Assembly (NCBI GenBank): GCA_030544215.1
Contig: JARZZO010000013.1
Location: 23,612,729-23,676,728, forward strand
Origin: Zantedeschia hybrid cultivar
Lineage: Eukaryota; Streptophyta; Magnoliopsida; Alismatales; Araceae
Length of the DNA: 64,000 nt
Direction: 5' to 3'
Shown: piece after piece, positions 11,569 to 21,815 of the stretch
Layout of the letters: each line of letters opens with the position of its first letter
How positions within the stretch are numbered: the stretch's first letter is position 1
The notes under the pieces: model-generated
Databases searched by the model: none
The model's input: only the letters and a program-made list of their open reading frames with translations
Told to the model about the DNA's origin: nothing
Translations under genes and position numbers: made by a program

Positions 11569-12644
11569 GCCTTTACCCGCCGGATCAAACAAAAACCGAA
11601 AAAGTGAGTGACCGCCACTCGCTGACTATCTTAATAGAGCTAACGATTGATAGTCTAACGATCCCTGTCTCTATTCTAATACCTATGATTACTACTAGAA
11701 GTATGGCTTCCCTATTTGATGATGGGAACAAGCAAAAGATGAATGTTAATGCCTAGGAACAAGATGAGGGAAACCTTCCTTCATCTTCTCGATTAAAGAA
11801 CCAGGCCTTTGAAGACACTGGAAATCTCCAGAGTCTGAATTTCCCTGCGGAAGAGCTATTCGTTACTATAGATGCATCTGATCTGAGCAGTGGATCATGA
11901 TGCCGGGGATTTGTTCACAGCGGAAGAATCCCATGGATTACTCAAATGGATCAGACAACTATGTTTAACACACCCAAATCGATCTTTTTAGCTGCCATAT
12001 TATCTTCCTGTGTCTCTACTGATTTTATTGCTCTGCCAAAGAAGAGAAACTGTCCAAGGAAGAAAACCACGGTTCCCACTCGAAACTACAAAACACGTGA
12101 TTGAAAAACCAAAAGCACTAGCATCAGTGTTGTCCCACACTGGAAGCAGAGGAAGCTAACCGAGTTGACTAAGAATCAGTCATTTACCTCTCCTTTGAAC
12201 CCCAAAATATGCATGTCTACCTCTATGAGGTAAAGTCAGGAGCAGTAAGTTTACCCCCAACAAAGCTATGCTCCTTCTCTGCCAGTTCGAGTTACCATTG
12301 TTGATCCATCAACTTCTGAGCTAGCAAAGTCAAACTAAAAAGGTGTACAAGTCACCTCTTCTCTTGGATATCTGATCGAGACATAATTGCAGTGGTCCGA
12401 ACAGCTGCTCCTGTGCCATATTCGAACCCACCAATAGTAGTGGGAGAGGCACCACCGCCGCTTAGCATATCCACTTCCAGAAGCAGATGGGAATAGAAAA
12501 AAAAATCTCAGTCAGGTTCAGGGAAGGATTGAAATTCACTTTAGGAAAGCAACGGACCTTTAGCCGACAAATGGAACCCCCGCTAAAACCGAAAGGTGGA
12601 CACTGCAGGACGACAACAAAGACTTCGAAAGCTTTTTCTGCGTG
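11569..12644. other. Sequence between two family-T insertions, nothing recognised
   Basis: Flanked by the TSDs of the solo LTR and of the 12650 element. A frame near 11870-11970 contains FVTIDASDLSSGS followed by stops. It vaguely resembles a retroelement RNase H but is too weak to call. No gene is supported. Confidence 0.35.
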
Positions 12645-12649
12645 GTAGG

Positions 12650-15379
12650 TGTAACGACCCGCCATCCTATGACCGGAGACCCGATCACTAAATGGATGTC
12701 GGCCCATTAACTGCGGGTTCACACCCGGATCTCACACAACACATCTGGAGGAGTAAGCGCTAAACAAGGCTAAATATAACAATCACACGGACTACAAAGA
12801 TATAACAAGTGCGCAGGAGGGAAGATAACAATGTCCGTATACAGTCCAACAATAATTACATGGTCCAACAAATTAAATAAGTACAGGCAGAAGAAAAGTA
12901 CAACAACATCGGGGCATACTCCGGAACTGAGACAGCTGCTGGTCCGCACACCAAGAAGACACCACACGCCGCCACACGCCACGAGGTCCACACCTGAAAC
13001 CGCAGGGAGTGAGCCACACCAGAATTGGGCTCAGTAGGGATCATCCGATCCCTTGCCTCCCACTCACACACCCACAAGTGCAACAATACGGATATATGGC
13101 AATTAAGTAAAGCAGTAAACATGGCACCCAAACCTGATATGAAACATACACATAAGCAGTGTAGCAGGAACAGTTCTAAGTAACCCGAAGAACTCAACAC
13201 AAAGTCACGTCTCACAGTCAAAGTCCACAAAGCGACTGAACCACACTGTCGACCGAAGTCAAACGTCGCCTCACAACACTACCACCACTACTCACGCCTG
13301 TCCGCCCCTACAGTGTTCCGGAGCACTGTAGGGTGAGGCAGTGAGTCAAACTAGGACTAGCTGGGACCAGTGTACCACCACGGCCCAGCTACGTGTGCAC
13401 ACAAGCAGTCTAGACTACTGTCCTACCGACCGGATTGCCTCCACGCCAGGCCTCGGCGCTTCAGGAGGGCCCTGGGGACCGGCGAACCCCCGTCAAGCCG
13501 AAGCTACAGGAACTACCCACAACCCTAACCTCCCGGGCTGCGTCAGGCCAAAGGGCTAAGGGTACAACTCATAACCTTGATCAAAGGTCACATCAGGCCC
13601 AGTGGCTACAGGGGTAAAACAACTCCAACAGTACCACAACCAGCTCCACAGCAAGAAACGCGCCAGAAGCTGCCACGACAAACAGGGAAAACCCCGACCC
13701 GCTGAGACCAAACAGCAACCCCTCGGATAGCACACCGGCTACTCCGGCCCGACGGGCTCAAGGTGGTCTTGCTTCCCTCAGCCAAAGGTAAAACACAACA
13801 TGTACCCCTCCTCCCACCGGTACGGCACAATGCCTCACAGACACCATGGCCCTTCCCCATCGGCCCAAGGTGACATACGTAAACCACAGTAGTTCCAATT
13901 CCATATCCGCATAAACACACATACATACATGATGTAATTCCATTCACGCAGAAGTCCTCAGTCTCAGTGTACAACTTAAAGCATGCATTTGAACCATCCA
14001 ATCGTAAAAACATGTGTTAAATAACAGGAGTTAAGCAGTTCTGTCTTGAATCGCGTCGACCGAGGTAGACGCCATTCAAGCCCCTAAAACAGGTTCATTA
14101 AAACCAGATTATTCCTTAAACCACGTCGACATACCCCCCTTTAAAACGCGTCAGAGTCCACAGACGCCATTCACCCCAGAATTTCAGATTTGCAGAAGCC
14201 TCAGTCTTGGTGATTTATTGCCTAAAAGGCATCATGATGGTCCGACGTCCTTCTAAAAGGCGTCGTCCATACATGACGTCTTTTAGCGCCAGAACCCCGT
14301 ACTCACGAAACCTCGAACAGGGAGGTTTCTGCTCTAAAAGGCGTCGTACTGCCCTGACGTCCTTCTAAAAGGCGTCGACCAGGCACGACGCGGTTTAGCG
14401 CCAGAGACCTGGTTCCCTGGTTCGATCCGAGGGTTTCTCCCTTAACCCCAAACACCCCGAAAATGCCAAAACAGAAAGGGGAGAAAAGGGAAATCAAGCT
14501 ACCACAAGCATGCTACAATTCCACGATCTCGAACACGGCCATTCCCACAAGAAAACCCCCTAAACATGCTCATTCTAACCCAAAAACACATCATGCCACG
14601 CCAAGGAAATCACGAGCAAGACAACCACAGTCCATGCAAGGTTCGTCCCCCTACCGGTTCTTGAACTCCTCCAAGCTCCGTGCCGCCGACCCGCCGCACC
14701 GCAGACCGCCGCCGGTACCCTCGAGGACGCCGCCACTCCGCCGGGACGTCGGCCGCCGTCCGGAGAATGGAACGCCGCGAAGGAAGTGGTGGAGGAGGTG
14801 ACAGGTAAGGAGGTATTTGAGTGATGGAAGAGGAAGAAGAGGAAGGGAAGGGAGAAAGGAGGGCAGAGAGGGCGGAGAGGGCGAAGAGAGAGGGAGTGGA
14901 GGCGAAGAATGAGGGAAAGAAGGGGAGGCTCGCGCGGTCAATCTGAATCTGGCTAAAACGCGTCGATCGAGACAGACGCCAATCAGTCTGACAGGACGGG
15001 CCGTACTGACAGCACTCTGAAACGCGTCGCTCACCACGGACGCCGTTCAGACGACAGGACAGGCCGTACTGACAACGCTCTGGCGCCGTACATTGACATC
15101 GCGGGGGTCGCAGTCTGAATCGCGTCGACCATCATGGACGCCGTTCAGACGACGAGACAGGGGCCGTACTCTCGCGGCCCGAAACCCGCCCACGTGGCGC
15201 ACACGTGGCAGAACAGCAACAGACTTGAATGGCGTCCACACGGACAAACGCCTTTTGAAAGGCGTCGATCAGTGCCGACGTCATTCAGTCAGAATTCTCA
15301 AGACCCCCCTCAGGGTCCATACCAGGGGATCCGGCCCGAACCCGACCCGAATACAGAACCCGAAACCTCAGTCCTTACA
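12650..15379 (-). repeat. 3' LTR of the gag-only family-T element
   Basis: On the minus strand it begins TGTAAGGACTGAGG (15379) and ends GGCGGGTCGTTACA (12650), with TG...CA termini and length 2730 bp. It contains 11 hairpin units, three of them doublets: 14045-14080, 14141-14173, 14222-14286 (double), 14334-14398 (double), 14953-14986, 15017-15050, 15115-15148 and 15224-15288 (double). A CT-rich and GC-rich segment near 14690-14940 creates long spurious frames on both strands. Confidence 0.92.
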
Positions 15380-15395
15380 TTCTCCCCCCCTTAAA
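15380..15395 (-). promoter_or_regulatory. Polypurine tract
   Basis: On the minus strand a purine run of the form AAGGGGGGGAGAA immediately precedes the TGTAAGG start of the 3' LTR. This is the standard position of the plus-strand primer of Ty3/gypsy elements. The same tract is seen at 40380-40394 and 35420-35435. Confidence 0.85.
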
Positions 15396-15757
15396 AGAAT
15401 TTCGTCCTCGAAATTTGCAACCGCTCAACGATAAATTCGGCTAACCATCACATACCGGGCAACACGATTACAACAATCATTCTCACCAATCATACACACA
15501 GGGCCCCACATAATTAGCCAATCAAATTCACACGAAGCTAACCAAAATTCTCAATTCTGACAAAAAGCTAAAAGATCAAAATAACCACATATTAGCAAGG
15601 CACATATTACAAAACTGATTCTCCACCAAACCCAAGTACATAAAAGTGCCACAAGAGTTCACAATCACCTCCGAATAAGACAAGACAAAAGCGCTCCTCT
15701 AGCCTGATATCTCGAACCTCCACCAAGAGATGCAACACCACTCAACGCCCCGGGCTC

Positions 15758-16849
15758 CTACTGACCACTCGGCTCCTGACCTGTCTTATTCTTCTGGGGA
15801 CAGTTCCTCGCGAGATGTCCCTTCCTACCACAGCCAAAACAGCTACCCGTGATCAATGGACATATCCGATTGCCATGAAACCTGCCACAACGGGGACAAC
15901 GATCCGCAGCGTCCCGCCTCGCTTCCTGTTGCCAGCTGACCTCAGTCTGCATCTGCTGAACCGAACCATCTCTATCCTCATCACAAGGTACCTCTTGGAA
16001 CTCGAGCTCAAAGGAACTCGAACCGCCTGACGAAAAGACTGCTGATCTATCCTTGTCCTGCTGCTTCCCTTGTGCTGATTGCTCTGACTCCTTCACCATT
16101 TGTTGGAATTGAATCTCCACCGCTGCCGCGCACCGAACTACTGACGCCAGATCCTTACAACAATGAGCTGCCACAAACTCCCTCAGATCATGTCGAAGTC
16201 CATCCACAAATTTCTCCGTCCTAAGATCCTCATGCTCAGATATGTGTGGAGCAAATCTCCCCAGTGCTACAAATTTCATCTGATATTCTAGAACTGACAT
16301 ACCATCCTGCACCAATTCCATAAACTCCCTTTCCTTGGCCCTCCGAACGTGCCTCGGAAAGTACTGTCCACTAAACTCTCTTACAAAGCCTTCCCAAGGA
16401 ATCTCTCTCAAGGACCTATCTGGAAACATCATTCCCTTGATGGTAACCCACCAATCATAAGCATCGTCCTTCAGCATGTAGGTTGCCAACAAGGTCTTGT
16501 CATTCTCAGCACATTCAAGAACATCAAATGCCTTCTCTACCTCCTTAATCCAATGAGCTGCCGCATCTGGAACAGGTTGACCCGTGAAAGAAGGGGGCTT
16601 CAACTTCAAGAACCGCTCCATCACCATAGACTGGCTACCTCGGGAAGTGGACCCCTCACTTCCATCTCCCTGTTGGTATCTAGACATAGCCCCAATCATA
16701 GCTTCCATGAAACGATCCACATTATGTCCTTCTGCCCTCGAACCGCCATCATCTGCTTTCGAACCACGAGCCAACGGAACTCTCCTCTTCGGTGCCATCA
16801 CTACCCCACAAACACGAAAATCGAACCAAAACACGTCAAAACCTACCAA
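15758..16849 (-). CDS. gag: Retrotransposon Gag polyprotein, intact
   Basis: This open frame has 363 codons. The likely start is the internal Met at 16798 (MAPKRRVPL), since the first 17 codons are hydrophobic and unlike a Gag start. Residues ~70-250 form a plant Retrotrans_gag domain, with DAAAHWIKEVEKAF, DAYDWWVTIKG and GFVREFSGQYFPRHVR. Two zinc knuckles follow at about residues 318-330 (CPRCGRFHGNRIC, CX2CX3HX4C) and 337-350 (CFGCGRKGHLARNC, CX2CX4HX4C). Gag forms the virus-like particle and binds the element RNA. The frame ends shortly after the knuckles with a TAA/TAG-type stop and no pol follows, so this is not a truncated gag-pol. It is close in sequence to the gag at 37771-38522. Confidence 0.92.
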   Translation of the reverse strand: MVGFDVFWFDFRVCGVVMAPKRRVPLARGSKADDGGSRAEGHNVDRFMEAMIGAMSRYQQGDGSEGSTSRGSQSMVMERFLKLKPPSFTGQPVPDAAAHWIKEVEKAFDVLECAENDKTLLATYMLKDDAYDWWVTIKGMMFPDRSLREIPWEGFVREFSGQYFPRHVRRAKEREFMELVQDGMSVLEYQMKFVALGRFAPHISEHEDLRTEKFVDGLRHDLREFVAAHCCKDLASVVRCAAAVEIQFQQMVKESEQSAQGKQQDKDRSAVFSSGGSSSFELEFQEVPCDEDRDGSVQQMQTEVSWQQEARRDAADRCPRCGRFHGNRICPLITGSCFGCGRKGHLARNCPQKNKTGQEPSGQ

Positions 16850-16939
16850 TCTACACCAGCAGCCATCGCCTGTACAGACTCGTACTTATTGTTGGACTAT
16901 AATATCTAACCTAGTTTACCACATACTCGACCAGACTGA

Positions 16940-16951
16940 GCTCGGATACAA
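16940..16951 (-). promoter_or_regulatory. Primer binding site, initiator-Met tRNA type
   Basis: Two bases inside the 5' LTR end the minus strand reads TTGTATCCGAGC. It matches the plant tRNA-iMet 3'-end complement TGGTATCAGAGC at 10 of 12 positions. The position and partial match support a PBS with two changes. Confidence 0.65.
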
Positions 16952-16953
16952 TC

Positions 16954-19561
16954 TGTAACGACCCGCCATCCTATGACCGGAGACCCGATCACTAAATGGA
17001 TGTCGGCCCATTAACTGCGGGTTCACACCCGGATCTCACACAACACATCTGGAGGAGTAAGCGCTAAACAAGGCTAAATATAACAATCACACGGACTACA
17101 AAGATATAACAAGTGCGCAGGAGGGAAGATAACAATGTCCGTATACAGTCCAACAATAATTACATGGTCCAACAAATTAAATAAGTACAGGCAGAAGAAA
17201 AGTACAACAACATCGGGGCATACCCCGGAACTGAGACAGCTGCTGGTCCGCACACCAAGAAGACACCACACGCCGCCACACGCCACGAGGTCCACACCTG
17301 AAACCGCAGGGAGTGAGCCACACCAGAATTGGGCTCAGTAGGGATCATCCGATCCCTTGCCTCCCACTCACACACCCACAAGTGCAACAATACGGATATA
17401 TGGCAATTAAGTAAAGCAGTAAACATGGCACCCAAACCTGATACATACGCATAAGCAGTGTAGCAGGAACAGTTCTAAGTAACCCGAAGAACTCAACACA
17501 AAGTCACGTCTCACAGTCAAAGTCCACAAAGCGACTGAACCACACTGTCGACCGAAGTCAAACGTCGCCTCACAACACTACCACCACTACTCACGCCTGT
17601 CCGCCCCTACAGTGTTCCGGAGCACTATAAGGTGAGGCAGTGAGTCAAACTAGGACTAGCTGGGACCAGTGTACCACCACGGCCCAGCTACGTGTGCACA
17701 CAAGCAGTCTAGACTACTGTCCTACCGACCGGATTGCCTCCACGCCAGGCCTCGGCGCTTCAGGAGGGCCCTGGGGACCGGCGAACCCCCGTCAAGCCGA
17801 AGCTACAGGAACTACCCACAACCCTAACCTCCCGGGCTGCGTCAGGCCAAAGGGCGAAGGGTACCACTCGTAACCTTGATCAAAGGTCACATCAGGCCCA
17901 GTGGCTACAGGGGTAAAACAACTCCAACAGTACCACAACCAGCTCCACAGCAAGAAACGCGCCGGAAGCTGCCACGACAAACAGGGAAAACCCCGACCCA
18001 CTGAGACCAAACAGCAACCCCTCGGATAGCACACCGGCTACTCCGGCCCGACGGGTTCAAGGTAGTCCTGCTTCCCTCAGCCAAAGGTAAAACACAACAT
18101 GTACCCCTCCTCCCACCGGTACGGCACAATGCCTCACAGACATCATGGCCCTTCCCCATCGGCCCAAGGTGACATACGTAAACCACAGTAGTTCCAATTC
18201 CATATCCGCATAAACACACATACATACATGATGTAATTCCATTCACGCAGAAGGCCTCAGTCTCAGTGTACAACTTAAAGCATGCATTTGAACCATCCAA
18301 TCGTAAAAACATGTGTTAAATAACAGGAGTTAAGCAGTTCTGTCTTGAATCGCGTCGACCGAGGTCGACGCCATTCAAGCCCCTAAAACAGGTTCATTAA
18401 AACCAGATTATTCCTTAAACCACGTCGACATGGGAAGCCGCCCTTTAAAACGCGTCAGAGTCCACAGACGCCATTCACCCCAGAATTTCAGATTTGCAGA
18501 AGCCTCGGTCGGGGTGATTTCTTGCCTAAAAGGCGTCATGATGGTCCGACGTCCTTCTAAAAGGCGTCGTCTATACGTGACGTCTTTTAGCGCCAGAACC
18601 CCGTACTCACGAAACCTCGAACAGGGGGGAGGTTTCAGCCCTAAAAGGCGTCGTACTGTCCTGACGTCCTTCTAAAAGGCGTCCACCAGGCACGACGCCG
18701 TTTAGCGCCAGAGACCTGGTTCCCTGGTTCGATCCGAGGGTTTCTCCCTTAACCCCAAACACCCCGAAAATGCCAAAACAGAAAGGGGAGAAAAGGGAAA
18801 TCAAGCTACCACAAGCATGCTACAATTCCACGATCTCGAACACGGCCATTCCCACAAGAAAACCCCCTAAACATGCTCATTCTAACCCAAAAACACATCA
18901 TGCCACACCAAGGAAATCACGAGCAAGACAACCACAGTCCATGCAAGGTTCGTCCCCCTACTGGTTCTTGAACTCCTCCAAGCTCCGTGCCGCCGACCCG
19001 CCGCACCGCAGACCGCCGCCGGTACCCTCGAGGACGCTGCCACTCCACCGGGACGTCGGCCGCCGTCCGGAGAATGGAACGCCGCGAAGGAAGTGGTGGA
19101 GGTAGAGGTGAGAGGTAAGGAGGTATTGGAGTGATGGAAGAGGAAGAAGAGGAAGGGAAGGGAGAAAGGAGGGCGGAGAGGGCGAAGAGAGAGGGAGTGG
19201 AGGCGAAGAATGAGGGAAAGAAGGGGAGGCTCGCGCGGTCAATCTGAATATGGCTAAAACGCGTTGATCGAGACAGACGCCAATCAGTCTGACAAGATGG
19301 GCCGTACTGACAGCACTTTGAAACGCATCGCTCACCACGGACGCCGTTCAGACGACAGGACAGGCCGTACTGACAACGCTCTGGCGCCGTACACTGACAT
19401 CGCGGGGGTCGCAGTCTGAATCGCGTCGACCATCATGGACGCCGTTCAGACGACGAGACAGGGGCCGTACTCTCGCGGCCCGAAACCCGCCCACGTGGCG
19501 CACACGTGGCACAACAGCAACAGACTTGAATGGCGTCCACACGGACAGACGCCTTTTGAAA
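16954..19561 (-). repeat. 5' LTR of the gag-only element, portion before the copia
   Basis: It matches 12650-15258 almost base for base, then stops inside a hairpin unit where copia polymerase sequence begins (19562). The remaining LTR sequence reappears at 26154-26534 but overlaps this part. The segment corresponding to ~15003-15258 occurs on both sides of the copia. Confidence 0.88.
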
Positions 19562-21024
19562 CCTTCTGGTTGTATCATATACACCTCTTCCTCAAGGTTA
19601 CCATTGAAGAAGGCAGTCTTCACATCCATCTGCCATATTTCATAATCAAAATGTGCAGCAATGGCGAGCAGAACTCTGATCGACTTTATCATGGCAACTG
19701 GTGAGAAAGTCTCGTCATAGTCAATTCCTTGCCTTTGACGATATCCCTTTGCCGCCAACCTTGCCTTATAAGTGTCGATCCGTCCATCAGCACCGATCTT
19801 TCTCTTAAAGATCCACTTGCATCCGATGGGTACAATACCCTCGGGCAAGTCCTCCAAGTTCCAAACTTGGTTGGTGTACATGGACTGGATTTCTGAGTTC
19901 ATGGCATCTCGCCATTTCCCGGCTTCTGGGCCTTCTATGGCCTCCTGGTAGGTTTTCGGATCATCATCCTCATTATATTGCACCTTAGACTTACCTTCAG
20001 TAATATGTCCCACATATCGTTCGGGTAGTCTAGGTACTCTACCAGATCTACGAGGCTCATCTGTGTGTTCCTGAACAGATTCAGGAACTGATATCTCATC
20101 TGATGATAATGCAGCTGTTTGGGGATCTGGAACCTCTTCCAGTACTATTTTACTCCCACTGTTCTCCTGGAGAAGGTATTCCTCTTCTAGGAAGACAGCT
20201 TTTCTGGCGACAAACACCTTTTGTTCATCAGGATGGTAAAAATAGTATCCAAAGGTTTCCTGTGGATATCCCACAAACCTGCCTTTATCAGTTCGTGATT
20301 CCAGCTTGTCTGGGTCATGCCTCTTTACATGAGCAGGACAACCCCAGACTTTAACATGTTTAAATTCTGGTTTCCTGCCTTTCCATATCTCATATGGAGT
20401 AGAGGCCACAGACTTGCTGGGTACTCTGTTCAGTAGGTATGCTGCTGACTCTAGAGCATACCCCCAGAGGGACACTGGTAATCCTGAAAAGCTCATCATA
20501 GATCGCACCATGTCCAACAAAGTGCGATTCCTCCTTTCTGATACACCATTCATCTGTGGTGTATATGGAGGGGTCAGCTGAGAAAGGATACCATTATCCT
20601 TTAAGAATTGTGTGAAATTAGTACTCAAGTATTCTCCTCCTCGATCTGATCGAAGAGCTTTAATACTCTTACCTAACTGTTTCTCCACTTCATTCTTGAA
20701 CTCCTTGAACTTCTCAAATGCTTCCGACTTGTACTTCATTAAGTACACATAGCCGAATCTTGAGAAGTCATCGGTGAACGTGATGAAGTAAGAAAAGCCA
20801 CCTTTGGCTTGGGTGGACATGGGACCACATACATCCGAATGTATTAGTTCCAAAATGTCCTTGGCACGTTCTCCATGTCCACTAAATGGAGATTTTGCCA
20901 TCTTTCCCATAAGGCAGGATTCGCATGTTGCAAACGATTCATAATCGAATGCTGTTAAGTAGCCATGCTTGTGCAACTTTTGCAACCTGCTTTCGCCAAT
21001 GTGCCCAAGTCTACAATGCCACAT
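19562..21024 (-). pseudogene. pol: Copia pol: GAG-pre-integrase, integrase and partial reverse transcriptase
   Basis: A single open frame covers the GAG-pre-integrase HxxC-type start (MWHCRLGHIG, then CESCLMGKM). The integrase core has catalytic Asp in IHSDVCGPM, Asp in TFTDDFSRFGY and Glu in SERRNRTLLD context, with RSDRGGEYLS. After a variable linker comes the RT start (WRDAMNSEIQSM, GCKWIFKRKIG, YKARLAAKGY, DVKTAFFNGNL). At 19562 the frame runs into family-T LTR sequence, so the last ~69 codons are LTR-derived. The YVDD-type RT motif and RNase H are lost. Upstream a TAG separates it from the protease part. It is therefore non-functional although long. Confidence 0.9.
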
Positions 21025-21030
21025 GTAGGC

Positions 21031-21660
21031 CTAGTTCACACAATTCTTGCTCTTCTTAAGAGCACTATCAATCTGAAGATTGTAATAAGAAACATCTAAT
21101 AGATATAGACCGTTGACTAAAGATGCCGAAGCTATTGATTTATTACCATAATAAATCGAACAACTTCTATTCTCAATCGTCAACCTATATCCTATCTTGT
21201 CCAAACAAGATATTGATATGATGTTCTTTATTATGCTAGGAACATAATAACAATCTTCCAATAGTAAGGTGTCTCCCGATGGAAGCTTGAGTTTGCTGTC
21301 CCAACAGCAACCGCCGCAACTTTTGCGCCGTTTCCTAGCCTCAATTCCACCTCACCTTGTCTGCTTGCGCTTACTTGTCAGCATCTGCACATCATGACAG
21401 ATATGAGAAGCACATCCGGTATCCAATACCCAAGATGTGGAATCTCTAACTGATAAGTTGATATCTATCATATAGATATCTGAAGCTTCAGACAGCTTCA
21501 CTTTTCCATGAGCTTTATCGTTAAGGAACTCCTTGCAGTTCCTCTTCCAGTGATCATACTGCTTATAATAGAAGCAGTCACCCTTCACTACTCCTTTGCC
21601 TTTGTCCTTCGATCCATTATCGTTAGCTGTCATCTCTGCTTCAGGGGCATCCAATGCCGA
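21031..21660 (-). pseudogene. Copia gag C-terminus and protease region, broken
   Basis: On the minus strand 21352-21654 carries a degenerate zinc knuckle CFYYKQYDHWKRNC, in which the second cysteine is Tyr. The aspartic protease motif WVLDTGCASHIC follows, with DTG visible. A frameshift near 21300 precedes the post-protease block YYVPSIIKNIISISCLDKIGY. A stop separates this from integrase. The usual second knuckle cysteine is missing, so RNA binding would be impaired even without the shifts. Confidence 0.85.
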
Positions 21661-21815
21661 TTCAGCAGGATGATCAGCTCCAGGGACAAAGTCAATGCGC
21701 TCAAATCTAAAGACATTCTTCAGGTTTCTGAATCAATCCGAGTAGATCAGGTAAGTCAAAAGGGCATCAAGTATGCCACGGAGTGGGTTATTCGACGACA
21801 TAATTCCCTACAGGA
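21661..21815 (-). pseudogene. gag: Copia gag N-terminus, internally deleted
   Basis: An ATG near 21812 opens MSSNNPLRGILDA, the typical Angela/BARE Gag start, but runs to a stop after about 20 codons. The next recognisable gag sequence (ALDAPEAEM) is near its C-terminus, so most of the capsid region was deleted. Confidence 0.7.

Noticed and set aside
11690..12430. Possible retroelement RNase H near FVTIDASDLSSGS
   Set aside because: Only one short stretch resembles it and no second motif follows in any frame.
12831..13037. Frames identical between 12831-13037 and 17135-17341
   Set aside because: Identity is due to both being the same position of the two LTRs of one element, not conservation of a protein.
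14045..15288. Hairpin array considered as a CRISPR array
   Set aside because: Units are palindromes with variable loops and irregular linkers inside plant LTRs. Spacing is not regular and no cas genes exist.
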